This document shows, piece after piece, positions 38,229 to 47,110 of a stretch of 64,000 nt of DNA. The notes beneath the pieces are model-generated. The model saw only the letters and a program-made list of their open reading frames with translations, made no database searches and was not told where the DNA came from. The position numbers and the translations under genes were made by a program. How positions within the stretch are numbered: position 1 is the first letter of the stretch; the number at the start of each line of letters is the position of its first letter. This stretch comes from JACDCP01 sp050740235 (GTDB lineage: Bacteria > Pseudomonadota > Gammaproteobacteria > Steroidobacterales > JACDCP01), in NCBI GenBank assembly GCA_050740235.1, contig JBOIDB010000094.1, positions 1 through 64,000 of the forward strand, given 5' to 3'.

Positions 38229-38606
38229 TTACTTTTTGTCGAACAACGCGTCGAGTTGCGCGCGGGCGTCGTCCGCATCCGCCGGCGCGGCGTCCGCGCC
38301 CTTCACGCCGAACAATGACTCCAGCTCGGTCCGTGCCCGCGACGTCGCATCGGCGTCAGGTGGCCGGTAAGCATCGGGCCGGGGCTCGAAGTAGCCGCAG
38401 AAATTGGCGCGCTCCTTGTCGTGGACTTCGTCGGCGACAGGCTCGCGGCAACTCTTCGCGACGCGCAGATCGAAGTAGGTGCACATTCGGCAGACATGTA
38501 ACTCCGCGCTGCAGTCCGGACACTCATCCAGCCGGCGCAGCGGCAAGCTCAACGGCGCGAGCGACGTCCCGCACTTCCAGCAGACCAGAACCGACGAAGC
38601 GGCCAT
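38229..38606 (-). CDS. Zinc-ribbon protein, unknown
   Basis: A 125-residue protein; GGAGGAACC precedes the ATG at 38606. It has CWKCG (Cys9, Cys12), CPDC (Cys29, Cys32), CRMC (Cys39, Cys42) and further single cysteines (SCRE, FCGYFE), enough for two zinc sites, followed by a disordered acidic tail ending RAQLDALFDKK. No export signal. The fold suggests nucleic-acid or protein binding. Convergent with ada. Confidence 0.75.
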   Translation of the reverse strand: MAASSVLVCWKCGTSLAPLSLPLRRLDECPDCSAELHVCRMCTYFDLRVAKSCREPVADEVHDKERANFCGYFEPRPDAYRPPDADATSRARTELESLFGVKGADAAPADADDARAQLDALFDKK

Positions 38607-38834
38607 GGGCGGTTCCTCCGTCGACAAGCATAGCGCAGCAGCGCGCCGCAGTGCGGCACCCATACCCGCGCAGCCACGACGCACGCCATGGGCAGCGGTG
38701 TCGATGCCGGCGCAGCTCGTTCGACTATTCGATGACGGCGGCTGAGGACCGTAGTTATGGGCAACGCACAAAGCCTGACCGGCGGCCCTGCTCTCGCTCC
38801 TCGAGCCCGATGAATACCCGCAGGAGGAAGTATC

Positions 38835-39560
38835 ATGAGCATCGCTTACCCGGGAGAATCGGCGGAGTACCGCGCAGCGCGCAACCGGCTGCTCGAGCAG
38901 GAGATCGACCTGCGCCGGCAGATGGAGGCAGTAGCCGCCGCCCGGCGCAAGCTTCCGCCAGGCGGCGAGGTACCGGAGGACTACATCTTCCAGGCCCGGG
39001 GCGCCGACGGCAGACTCACCGTCGTCAGAATGTCAGAGCTGTTCGCGCCCGGAAAGGACACGCTGGCGATCTACACGTTCATGTTTCCGCGTTATCCGGA
39101 CGACGACCGGCCGGGGCCGACGTCCAGAGAGCTGAGAGACTTGCCGCTCGGGAAGGCGCCATGCCCGTCCTGTACGGCCTTCCTGGATCAACTCGACGCT
39201 GCGATGAAGCATGCCGGCGAGCACCTCAATCTCGTCGCCGCAGCCGAAGCGCCAGTGGATCAAGTGACCGCCTTCAGCCACGAGCGCGGCTGGCGAACCC
39301 TGCGGCTGGTGTCGACGGCCGGCAACACCTACAAGAAGGACTACAACGCCGACTACGAAGGTCACGGGATGCCGATGCTGAACGTGTTTCATAGACATGG
39401 ACGGACGATCCGCCACTTCTGGGGAACGGAGCTGTTCTGGGCGGAACGGGAGCCCGGACAGGACCCCCGGCACGTCGGCACTCTCGAGCCCCTCTGGAAT
39501 CTGCTCGACCTCACTCCCGAAGGACGCCCGGCCGACTGGCACGAACAGCTGTGCTACTGA
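38835..39560 (+). CDS. DUF899 family thioredoxin-like protein
   Basis: A 241-residue protein with an excellent AGGAGGAAG ribosome site. It begins with a helical RNRLLEQEIDLRRQMEAVAAARRKLP block typical of DUF899, then a thioredoxin-like fold with TFMFPRYP and a CPSC pair (Cys110, Cys113) in GKAPCPSCTAFLDQL, and ends NLLDLTPEGRPADWHEQLCY. Family members are annotated as thioredoxin-like without proven activity; the CxxC suggests redox function. Stand-alone gene. Confidence 0.88.
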   Translation: MSIAYPGESAEYRAARNRLLEQEIDLRRQMEAVAAARRKLPPGGEVPEDYIFQARGADGRLTVVRMSELFAPGKDTLAIYTFMFPRYPDDDRPGPTSRELRDLPLGKAPCPSCTAFLDQLDAAMKHAGEHLNLVAAAEAPVDQVTAFSHERGWRTLRLVSTAGNTYKKDYNADYEGHGMPMLNVFHRHGRTIRHFWGTELFWAEREPGQDPRHVGTLEPLWNLLDLTPEGRPADWHEQLCY

Positions 39561-39705
39561 AACGCAAGCTGCGCGGCTCTTGCGAATGCAAAGATCCGAA
39601 GTCGTTCGAGACGTCAGGCAGCGATCGCCGAAGGCTCGCTCAGGGAGAAGGAACACCGGCGACGAGACTGACACCCAGAGGTGGGGACTCCGGAGATCTC
39701 GGTCG

Positions 39706-40086
39706 TTAAAGCACTTGCTCCAATAGATCAACAAGCGACTTCCGCGGAATCCCCTTCGTCGTAAACACTTTAACGTGACGAACATGCTTCCCGCTGCCAA
39801 CGAGCAATGCTTCAGGGTCCCTCAGCTTTGACCCGGCGTAGAAGCCAAACTGGACGTGGTCTGGTTCGGTATGAATGTAGACTTTCGGTGCGCCGTTTAG
39901 TGTCCAGCAGCCCTGTCCCCATTTCACGGCCGGGGCAAATTCGGGAGCAGTCTTCTTGACGAGTCGGGAGAGTGCGTTGATAAGTCTCTGGTTCTCCGAT
40001 GACTGGTCATGCTTCCACGCAGCAAATGAGGGATAGGCCTTCATCTTCTGCGGCTTCACACCTGTTGTGCTGTTAGTCTTCGCCAT
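39706..40086 (-). CDS. DUF1801 family protein
   Basis: A 126-residue protein from the ATG at 40086 (AGGGGC upstream). The conserved block PAVKWGQGCWTLNGAPKVYIH and FGFYAG is the DUF1801 (YdhG-like) core. Base composition in this gene is visibly lower in G+C than in its neighbours, so recent transfer is plausible. The biochemical role of the family is unknown. Confidence 0.8.
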   Translation of the reverse strand: MAKTNSTTGVKPQKMKAYPSFAAWKHDQSSENQRLINALSRLVKKTAPEFAPAVKWGQGCWTLNGAPKVYIHTEPDHVQFGFYAGSKLRDPEALLVGSGKHVRHVKVFTTKGIPRKSLVDLLEQVL

Positions 40087-40329
40087 ACGAATGCCCCTGC
40101 CTGGCGCTGCAACCCTGTGGTTTCTTCTCCAGATCGCGCAACTGTTGTGCGGCAACGTTACATTCCTCTGCCGACTGTGGCCGAAAGGTTGGGTTCGCTC
40201 AGCGGCGCGTTTCCGACGACGCCAAAGAAAACTCGCCGGTGACTTCTGACACCGCTCGAGTACCCGATCGCTCGAGAACCGCTATGTCAGCGCCAATGTC
40301 CGCAACGGTTGAATATCGTCCGAGCCACA

Positions 40330-40734
40330 TCAATCGGGCTCTTCGCTGAACTGCCGGGCATCGGCCGGAATGCTCATGCCCGGCAGCTTGCGCGAAACCC
40401 AGATATGGATGGCGCTCGACGCGTCGACAGGCTCATCCAGCGATCCGGCTTTGATCGTGATCGTTTCAGAAGGACCCTCGGGCTCGTGCCAAAGCCGTGA
40501 ACCGCAATTCGGGCAGAATGCGCAGGCGAGCCTTCCGCCGCTGTCAGTATCGCGTGTCCAGAACTTCGGTATGCCGCGCGTGACGCGAAGGCCCGCGCGC
40601 GGGACTTCCAATGACATGCCGAACGCCGAAGCAGATTGCTTCCGGCATTCGCGACAATGGCAGACGTAAAGCGCCAGCGGTTCGCCGACGCTTTCATATC
40701 TGACCCTGCCGCATTGGCATCCGCCCAGCCGCAT
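40330..40734 (-). CDS. GFA family zinc protein (glutathione-dependent formaldehyde-activating-like)
   Basis: A 134-residue protein from the ATG at 40734 (GTG at 40743 is an alternative). Zinc ligands typical of the fold are present: GGCQCGRVRY (Cys7, Cys9), CHCRECRK (about 28-33) and FCPNCGSRLWHEP (about 76-82). The family includes glutathione-dependent formaldehyde-activating enzyme and CENP-V, but most members have no proven activity. No formaldehyde dehydrogenase gene is near. Confidence 0.88.
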   Translation of the reverse strand: MRLGGCQCGRVRYESVGEPLALYVCHCRECRKQSASAFGMSLEVPRAGLRVTRGIPKFWTRDTDSGGRLACAFCPNCGSRLWHEPEGPSETITIKAGSLDEPVDASSAIHIWVSRKLPGMSIPADARQFSEEPD

Positions 40735-41062
40735 AATCGTCACGTTCCCGCTTCAGACGAATCGTATCCGTGCGCGACGTGTCTTCTCCATTGCGCGTGC
40801 TCAAGTCCGGCCGACCGGCTGGCGCTTACGAGATCGGCGTGGTCCTGTCCGGTCGTGCCCACGGCTTCACGGACGGCGGCCCCGAATCGCCGGCTTGATA
40901 TGGATATCGTCGTCGCGATCCGGATAGTATGCGGGAATCTTCGCGCCGGAGTAACAGGATGACGCTCTACGCAATCTCGAGTGAAGGGATGCTGAGTATC
41001 ATTCGTTTCCGCTGGAGAATCCGGCGCGACCAAAGCGAACCCCGGCATCAGCGGCTGACGCG
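40735..41062. other. Divergent intergenic region
   Basis: A 328-base gap between the GFA and MFS gene starts. It must contain two promoters, but I see no convincing boxes, palindromes or small gene in it. Confidence 0.4.
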
Positions 41063-42655
41063 ATGATCGCCGTCGGACGGGCGCCGTGCGACGAAGGCGC
41101 GATCCGCGCCGGCCCGGACACCACTGGCTGCGCCGCCCGCGCGAGACCGTGGGTGCTGGTCGCAACGATTCTCGGCTCGAGCATGGCATTCATCGACGGC
41201 TCGGTCGTGATGGTCGCGCTGCCTGCAATCCAGGCCGATCTGTCGACGTCGGTGCGCGGCGCGCAGTGGATCGTCAACGGCTACATGCTGATGCTGGGCG
41301 CGCTCATTCTGGCCGGCGGCGCAATCGGCGACCGCTTCGGCCGGCGTCGTGTCTTCGCCATCGGCATCGTCGTGTTCACGGCCGCCTCGATGGCCTGCGG
41401 TCTGGCGCCCGACACCGCCATGCTGGTGGCCGCCCGCGTCGCACAGGGCATCGGCGGCGCGCTCCTGGTGCCAAGCAGTCTCGCTATCATCAGCGCGGCG
41501 TTTCCGGAATCGGAACGCGGCCGGGCGATCGGCACCTGGGCCGGCTTCTCGGCACTGACGACGGCCTTCGGCCCGGTGCTCGGCGGATGGCTGGTCGACG
41601 CCATGTCCTGGCGAGCGATCTTCTTCATCAATCTGCCGATCGGGCTCGTGACGCTCGGGCTCGTGCTCTGGCGCGTGCCGGAGAGCCGCAACGATGACGA
41701 TAGTTCAGGCGTCGACTGGCGAGGCGCGCTGCTGGCGACCATCGGTCTCGGCGCCATCGCCTACGGTCTGACCGCCGCGTCCGACCAGAATTGGACGCAT
41801 CCGACAGTTCTCGGCTCGATGCTCGCGGGTACGCTCGTGCTGGTCGCGTTCGTCTGGTCGGAAGAGCGCGCCGCCTCGCCGATGATGCCGCTCGGCCTGT
41901 TCCGCTCGCCGACTTTCAGCGGCGCCAACGTCATTACTTTGCTGCTTTATTTCGCCCTGAGCGGCGCGCTGTTCTTCCTGCCGTTCAATCTCATCCAGGT
42001 GCAGGGCTATTCCGCGACGCTGGCCGGCGCCGCCTTCCTGCCTTTCACGCTGATCATGGGCGGCCTGTCGCGCTGGTCCGGCGGGCTGCTCGATCGTTAC
42101 GGCGCGCGCGGTCCGCTTACCGTCGGCCCGATCATCGTCGCGGCCGGATTCGCGCTGCTCGCCGTGCCGGGGATCGGCGGCTCGTACTGGACGACTTTCT
42201 TTCCCGCGATGATCGTGCTCGGTTTCGGGATGGCGATCAGTGTGGCGCCGCTGACGACGACCGTTATGGGATCGGTCGAGGACCGCCACGCCGGCGTGGC
42301 CTCCGGGATCAACAATGCGACAGCGCGCGTGGCCGGACTGCTGGCGGTTGCCATGCTGGGCGCCGTGGCTGTCGGTGTATTCGGCAACGCGCTCGACGAT
42401 CGTCTGGCCGACTTGCAGGTCTCGAGCGAGATCCGCCATGCCATGAGCGAGGAGGTGCCGCGGCTAGCAGAGGCCGAAGTTCCGCCTCAGGCCGACCGCG
42501 CGCAGCGGGAGTTGCTGGCGCGCGCGCTCGACGAGTCGTTCGTGTCGAGCTTTCGCGTGGTGATGCTGGCGGCAGCCGTCCTCGCTCTATTGAGCGCGCT
42601 GTCCGCGCGCCTGACGATCGCTCCGATGCGCGACCCAGCCCGCGGACCGGGATAA
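41063..42655 (+). CDS. MFS transporter, DHA2 (EmrB/QacA) drug-export family
   Basis: A 530-residue protein with about 14 membrane helices. Motif A is GGAIGDRFGRRRVF (about 92-105), motif C is ALTTAFGPVLGGWLV (about 165-180), and helix 1 has SSMAFIDGSVVMVALPAIQ, the DHA2 motif D1. A cytoplasmic loop near 460-495 is charged. It exports drugs by proton antiport in the inner membrane. No EmrA-like adaptor is adjacent, so it acts alone. The start is uncertain (weak ribosome site). Confidence 0.92.
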   Translation: MIAVGRAPCDEGAIRAGPDTTGCAARARPWVLVATILGSSMAFIDGSVVMVALPAIQADLSTSVRGAQWIVNGYMLMLGALILAGGAIGDRFGRRRVFAIGIVVFTAASMACGLAPDTAMLVAARVAQGIGGALLVPSSLAIISAAFPESERGRAIGTWAGFSALTTAFGPVLGGWLVDAMSWRAIFFINLPIGLVTLGLVLWRVPESRNDDDSSGVDWRGALLATIGLGAIAYGLTAASDQNWTHPTVLGSMLAGTLVLVAFVWSEERAASPMMPLGLFRSPTFSGANVITLLLYFALSGALFFLPFNLIQVQGYSATLAGAAFLPFTLIMGGLSRWSGGLLDRYGARGPLTVGPIIVAAGFALLAVPGIGGSYWTTFFPAMIVLGFGMAISVAPLTTTVMGSVEDRHAGVASGINNATARVAGLLAVAMLGAVAVGVFGNALDDRLADLQVSSEIRHAMSEEVPRLAEAEVPPQADRAQRELLARALDESFVSSFRVVMLAAAVLALLSALSARLTIAPMRDPARGPG

Positions 42656-42660
42656 CCGCG

Positions 42661-42727
42661 GCGGTTCCGGCGCAACGCCGGCAACGCTGCGCCCCCGGAT
42701 CGGAATCCGGAGCAGTGCTTATGCCGG
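42661..42727 (-). repeat. GC-rich REP-like motif, family 3, copy 2
   Basis: Fills the 73-base gap between the convergent MFS and MarR-acetyltransferase genes. On the minus strand it reads GCATAAGC, CTCCGGATTCCGATCCGGG, then GTTGCCGGCGTTGCGCCGG, the same order as at 9869-9927 but in the opposite orientation. Probable terminator role. Confidence 0.55.
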
Positions 42728-42728
42728 C

Positions 42729-43685
42729 CTACAGCTCCAGCTCCCAGGTTTCCCCTGTGAGGCCGTGACCGAAGAGTTGATGCGGTTCCGCGTGCACGAG
42801 GCGGTAGCCTTCCTGCTCGTAGATTTTTCGCGCGGCGTGGAGCACGTCGTTCGTCCAGAGCGTGATCGTCTGGTAGCCAACCTGCCGCGCGAACCGGGTG
42901 CACTCCTGCACGAGGCGCTTGCCGATCCCCAGGCCGCGCGCTTTCGGCTCGACGAGCAGCAGGCGCAATTTGGCGACGCCCTCGCGTTCCGGATCCCGGA
43001 CCAGAAAAACCGAGCCGACGTTCTCGCCGTCTTTCTCGGCGATCCAGCAGCGCTCCCGCTTCGGAACGAAGTTCAGGATGAATTTGGCGACGATCTCGGC
43101 GACCAGGGCCTCGAAGACTTCGTCGAAGCCGTACTCTCGGTTGTATAGCAGCCCGTGGCGCTGCACCACCCATCCCATGTCGCCGCTCTGGTGCGGCCGA
43201 AGAATGTAGGGCACTCCTTGTTCCGTCGGGGCGCCGAGCACCGTCTCGATGGTATGCATCGCATGAACCAGCCGATCCTGTTCCACGTCCGGCAAACGGT
43301 CCAGCATCGCCTGGATCTCGCCGCTCGAGGCGGCATTGAGCCTTGCGAAGGCGGCCTGGCCTTTTTCCGTCAACGCCAGCAGATACTGTCGGCGATCGTT
43401 CGGGGAGGGTTTTCTATTGAGCAGGCCGCGCTTATGAAGATTGCGCAGGATGCGGCTCAGGTAGCCCGCGTCCAGCCCCAGCTCCTCGCCGATCCGGGTG
43501 GCGGTGCTCTGCTCGCCATGGGCCAGCTCGTATATGACGCGAGCGTGCGTCAACGTGAACGCCGATTTCAGGACCCCGTCCTGCAGAAGGCCGATCTGCC
43601 GGGTATAAAACCTGTTGAAGCGGCGGACCGCTTCAGGCCGCTGCAGGGAATCGACATTTGCCATCAGTCGAGCACGCGAAGACAT
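42729..43685 (-). CDS. MarR-type regulator fused to GNAT acetyltransferase
   Basis: A 318-residue protein (an ATG at 43664 would give 311). Residues 10-160 are a MarR winged helix (LTHARVIYELAH, GLDAGYLSRILRNLHKRGLL, wing RRQYLLALTEKG). Residues 165-318 are a GNAT domain with VEPKARGLGIGKRLVQECTRFAR, the acetyl-CoA pyrophosphate loop, and YEQEGYRL. Such MarR-GNAT fusions are a recognised family, but the ligand and acetyl acceptor are unknown. It is divergent from the SDR gene, with three spaced GTATTA repeats between them. Confidence 0.92.
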   Translation of the reverse strand: MSSRARLMANVDSLQRPEAVRRFNRFYTRQIGLLQDGVLKSAFTLTHARVIYELAHGEQSTATRIGEELGLDAGYLSRILRNLHKRGLLNRKPSPNDRRQYLLALTEKGQAAFARLNAASSGEIQAMLDRLPDVEQDRLVHAMHTIETVLGAPTEQGVPYILRPHQSGDMGWVVQRHGLLYNREYGFDEVFEALVAEIVAKFILNFVPKRERCWIAEKDGENVGSVFLVRDPEREGVAKLRLLLVEPKARGLGIGKRLVQECTRFARQVGYQTITLWTNDVLHAARKIYEQEGYRLVHAEPHQLFGHGLTGETWELEL

Positions 43686-43691
43686 AGCCGG

Positions 43692-43738
43692 GTATTATTT
43701 GCCACATTACAGGTATTAGTTGACTACGGCAAGTATTA
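43692..43738. promoter_or_regulatory. Three phased GTATTA repeats in the divergent promoter region
   Basis: GTATTA occurs at 43692-43697, 43713-43718 and 43733-43738, that is 21 and 20 bases apart, about two helical turns each. The AT-rich tract stands out in GC-rich DNA. Position between the MarR-GNAT and SDR starts suggests a binding array for the MarR protein or another regulator. Confidence 0.45.
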
Positions 43739-43824
43739 TTCCAAAACCCCTCAGGGCTGCCGGGCACGAGTATTGCAGCCGCGGCTCCAACCCCGCCTGC
43801 GAACCGATCGGAAGGGAGGCTTTT

Positions 43825-44526
43825 ATGGCTGCTGTATGTGCTGTCGTCGGCGTCGGACCGGGCAATGGCGCGGCCATCGCGCGCCGCTTTGCCACCGAGG
43901 GCTATCAGGTTGCGCTGCTTGCTCGCAGCAACGAATACACGTCACGCCTCGCCGGCAAGCTGGGAGGAACGGCGCACGCCTATGAATGCGATGTAACGAG
44001 CCCGGCTGAAGTCAGCGCCGTGTTCGAACGCATTGCCGCCGAGCTCGGTCCGGTGGACGTGCTTGCTTACAACGCCGGCAGCGGTGTATGGGGGGCGGTG
44101 GACGAGGTCGATGTCGAAGCGCTCGAAGCGTCCTGGAGAGTCAATGTCGCCGGACTCTTCCTGACCGGCCGCGCGGTCTTTCCGCGCATGAAAGAGCGGC
44201 ACCGTGGCGCGATCATCGTCACAGGGGCGACGGCCTCCCTCAGAGGCGGCGCTAAAACCGCCGCGTTTGCCGCGGCCAAGGCGGCGCAGCGCAGCCTGGC
44301 GCAATCGATGGCACGCCGCTTCTGGCCCGAGGGCATTCATGTCGCGCTGATCATCGTGGACGGTGTCGTCGATTTGCCGCGGACGCGTGAACGCATGCCG
44401 GACAAGCCCGACGACTTCTTCGTGCAGCCGGAAGATGTGGCATCGACTGCCTGGTGGTTGAGCCGGCAGGCGCCCTCGGCGTGGTCGTTCGAGGTGGAAG
44501 CCCGGCCGTTCGGCGAAACGTGGTGA
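43825..44526 (+). CDS. Short-chain dehydrogenase/reductase-like protein with Tyr-to-Phe change
   Basis: A 233-residue protein behind GGAAGGGAGG. The Rossmann glycine motif is GVGPGNGAAIARRFA (9-23), NAGSG is at 83-87 and NVAGLF at 107-112. The expected YxxxK reads FAAAK: Phe148 replaces the catalytic Tyr while Lys152 is kept. The helix AAKAAQRSLAQSMARRFWPEGIHV after it is typical of SDRs. A subgroup with the same change exists in many bacteria, so it may be a real non-classical enzyme or regulator and not a damaged gene. Confidence 0.88.
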   Translation: MAAVCAVVGVGPGNGAAIARRFATEGYQVALLARSNEYTSRLAGKLGGTAHAYECDVTSPAEVSAVFERIAAELGPVDVLAYNAGSGVWGAVDEVDVEALEASWRVNVAGLFLTGRAVFPRMKERHRGAIIVTGATASLRGGAKTAAFAAAKAAQRSLAQSMARRFWPEGIHVALIIVDGVVDLPRTRERMPDKPDDFFVQPEDVASTAWWLSRQAPSAWSFEVEARPFGETW

Positions 44527-44610
44527 GGATCGTGAGGAACTTACAGGCTTCGCATCCCTTCTAACTGCGACCGCGCGAATCGCCGCGCAATTGCGTTAAG
44601 CTTCGCGCCC

Positions 44611-45546
44611 ATGCTGCCCACGCCGACTGTCCTGTCCATCTCGAACCTGTCGAAGACCTACGCTTCGGGTCTTCAGGCACTGAAGAACGTCGATCTCGAG
44701 ATCCGCAAGGGCGAGATTTTCGCGCTGCTGGGGCCGAACGGCGCGGGCAAGACGACGCTGATCAGCATCGTCTGCGGCATTGTCACGGCAACCGAAGGGA
44801 CCGTGATCGCGGACGGCTATGACATCGTGCGCGATTATCGCGCCGCGCGGTACAAGATCGGACTGGTGCCGCAGGAACTGACGACAGACGCCTTCGAGAC
44901 GGTGTGGGCGACCGTGAATCTGAGCCGCGGCCTGTTCGGGCGGGCGCCGAACCCGGCGCATCTGGAGAAGGTGCTGCGCGACCTGTCTCTGTGGAGCAAG
45001 CGCAACGACAGGATCATGACGCTTTCGGGCGGCATGAAGCGCCGCGTGATGATCGCCAAGGCGCTGGCGCACGAGCCCGAGATCCTGTTCCTCGACGAGC
45101 CGACGGCCGGCGTGGACGTGGAGCTGCGCCGGGACATGTGGGCCCTGGTCAGGGGCCTGCGCGAGAACGGCGTGACCATCATCCTGACGACCCATTACAT
45201 CGAGGAGGCCGAGGAAATGGCCGATCGCATCGGTGTCGTCAGCAAGGGTAAGCTGATCGTGGTCGAGGAGAAGACCGAGCTCATGAAGAAGCTCGGCAAG
45301 AAGCAGCTCACGCTCAATCTGCAGGAACCGATGGCCGTCATCCCCGATGCGCTGGGCGAATGGCGGCTCGAGCTCAAGTGCGACGGCAACGAGCTGGAAT
45401 ACACGTTCGACGCCAATGAAGAGCGCACGGGCATCCCGTCGCTGCTCAAGCGTATGACCGATCTGGGGATCGGCTACAAGGACCTGAACACCCGCCAGAG
45501 CTCGCTGGAGGAAATCTTCGTCAGCCTCGTGAGCGAGCGCGCATGA
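44611..45546 (+). CDS. yadG: ABC-2 exporter ATP-binding protein (YadG-like)
   Basis: A 311-residue ATPase: Walker A GPNGAGKTT (41-49), Q-loop VPQELT (about 88), signature LSGGMKRRV (about 139), Walker B ILFLDEPTAGVD (about 160-171), H-loop TTHY (about 196). The C-terminal extension (about 220-311) is the regulatory region of drug/polysaccharide exporters of this class. It overlaps the permease gene by ATGA, forming a two-gene transporter. The cargo is unknown. Confidence 0.94.
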   Translation: MLPTPTVLSISNLSKTYASGLQALKNVDLEIRKGEIFALLGPNGAGKTTLISIVCGIVTATEGTVIADGYDIVRDYRAARYKIGLVPQELTTDAFETVWATVNLSRGLFGRAPNPAHLEKVLRDLSLWSKRNDRIMTLSGGMKRRVMIAKALAHEPEILFLDEPTAGVDVELRRDMWALVRGLRENGVTIILTTHYIEEAEEMADRIGVVSKGKLIVVEEKTELMKKLGKKQLTLNLQEPMAVIPDALGEWRLELKCDGNELEYTFDANEERTGIPSLLKRMTDLGIGYKDLNTRQSSLEEIFVSLVSERA

Positions 45547-46331
45547 GCCCGGGCGCGAACCCGATCGGGTTCAACCAATACGGCGTCTGGGCCCTTTACC
45601 GGTTCGAAATGGCGCGGGCCCTGCGCACCCTCGGGCAGAGCCTGGTCGCGCCGGTCATCACGACGTCGCTGTATTTCGTCGTGTTCGGCGCCGCCATCGG
45701 GTCGCGCATGACCGAGGTCGACGGCGTTTCCTACGGCGCTTTCATCGTGCCGGGGCTGATCATGCTGTCGCTGTTCACGGAGAGCCTGTCGAACGCCTCG
45801 TTCGGGATTTATTTTCCGAAGTTCACCGGCACGATCTACGAGCTGCTGTCCGCGCCGGTGTCGCCGCTGGAAATCGTGCTCGCGTATGTCGGGGCGGCGG
45901 CGACCAAGTCGATCGTGCTGGGATTGATCATCCTGGCCACCGCGACCTTGTTCGTGGACCTCTCGATCCAGCACCCGGTCTGGATGGTCGGCTTCCTGGT
46001 GCTGACCGCGGTGACCTTCAGCCTGTTCGGCTTCATCATCGGTATCTGGGCGAACGGCTTCGAGCAGCTTCAGTTCATTCCCCTGCTGATCGTCGCACCG
46101 CTGACCTTTCTCGGCGGCGCGTTCTACTCCATCGACATGCTGCCGCCGGCGTGGCGTACGATCACCCTGTTCAACCCGGTCGTCTATCTGATCAGTGGCT
46201 TCCGCTGGAGCTTCTACGGCAGCTCGGACGTCGGCGTGGAGATAAGCCTGGCGATGACGTTGGGATTTTTCCTGATCTGTCTCGTGATCGTGTGGTGGAT
46301 TTTCAAGACGGGGTATCGGTTGAAGAGCTGA
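45543..46331 (+). CDS. yadH: ABC-2 type membrane permease (YadH-like)
   Basis: A 262-residue protein with six predicted membrane helices: PVITTSLYFVVFGAAIG (about 32-48), FIVPGLIMLSLFTESL (about 68-83) and later helices up to 255. The pattern FLGGAFYSIDMLPPAWR---LFNPVVYLISGFR (about 182-218) is the ABC-2 membrane domain hallmark. Pairs with the ATPase upstream through a four-base overlap. Confidence 0.93.
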   Translation: MSPGANPIGFNQYGVWALYRFEMARALRTLGQSLVAPVITTSLYFVVFGAAIGSRMTEVDGVSYGAFIVPGLIMLSLFTESLSNASFGIYFPKFTGTIYELLSAPVSPLEIVLAYVGAAATKSIVLGLIILATATLFVDLSIQHPVWMVGFLVLTAVTFSLFGFIIGIWANGFEQLQFIPLLIVAPLTFLGGAFYSIDMLPPAWRTITLFNPVVYLISGFRWSFYGSSDVGVEISLAMTLGFFLICLVIVWWIFKTGYRLKS

Positions 46332-46645
46332 CGGCGTTCGCAGTCATGCAGTAGGTGCCGTGTTCGAGCCCGGCGCTCGCGAACCTCGAGCACGCCTTGC
46401 TCTCGGCGCGGATCGGCAGCGAACAGGCGGCGTGACGCCGCCAACGCCCCGAGCCGACGTAGCCTCGCCTCCATCGATGAGCTTCACATTTCCGCAGTTT
46501 CGAACGCGTTCACTGACTTCCAACGGGCAAGATACGCGCGAGCCTCTTGCGGAGTTATGGCTGCCGTGACGGAATTATACGTGTGTCTCGCAGCCAACTT
46601 GTAGAATGTTGATTGGTCCCTCAGCCTTTGAGAAGGACAGAATTT
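46332..46645. other. Intergenic region
   Basis: A 314-base stretch between the ABC permease and the DoxX-like gene. Short frames on both strands look like noise. G+C falls toward the right end, where the DoxX-like leader begins. I see no hairpin or repeat. Confidence 0.4.
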
Positions 46646-47110
46646 ATGAAAGATGAACCATTGACGCGCGACGTGGCACGCGCACTTCTAGTGTTGCGCT
46701 TCTCGCTCGGCTTGTTCCTGCTTCAATGGGGTATCGAGAAATTCGTGGTGCCCGCTAATACACCGGCGATCTGGGGCTTTTTCTACGGATTCAGCATTCC
46801 CCAGGTTATGGCGTATGTGTTTGGCGTAGTCGAAATCTCGATCGCTCTTTGCCTGTTCCTCGGATTGTTCCGCACGGTAACTTATGGTGCCGCGGTGCTT
46901 TTGCATGCAGTCAGTGTCGTCGTCTCCTGGCGGCAATTGATCGATCCGTGGGGCGATCCTGCAAATCACTTGTTCATCGCTGCGATTCCGGTGCTCGGCG
47001 GTTTCATAGCGCTGTTTCTACTGCGCCATTGGGACCGCGCATTGATCCCCCTCGACGGTCGGTCACGACCAATCGGCAAGCCGCCTACCGCTGGAGCGTT
47101 TCCGCCGTAA
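46646..47110 (+). CDS. DoxX-like four-helix membrane protein
   Basis: A 154-residue protein; AGAAGGAC precedes the ATG at 46646. Four hydrophobic helices (about 15-32, 47-68, 72-90, 104-125) with RFSLGLFLLQWGIEKFV and GVVEISIALCLFLG, the DoxX/DUF6041-like layout. These proteins are linked to quinone or thiosulfate redox chemistry in some bacteria, but no partner is nearby. Its 3' end overlaps the convergent TPR gene by 26 bases. Confidence 0.75.
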   Translation: MKDEPLTRDVARALLVLRFSLGLFLLQWGIEKFVVPANTPAIWGFFYGFSIPQVMAYVFGVVEISIALCLFLGLFRTVTYGAAVLLHAVSVVVSWRQLIDPWGDPANHLFIAAIPVLGGFIALFLLRHWDRALIPLDGRSRPIGKPPTAGAFPP

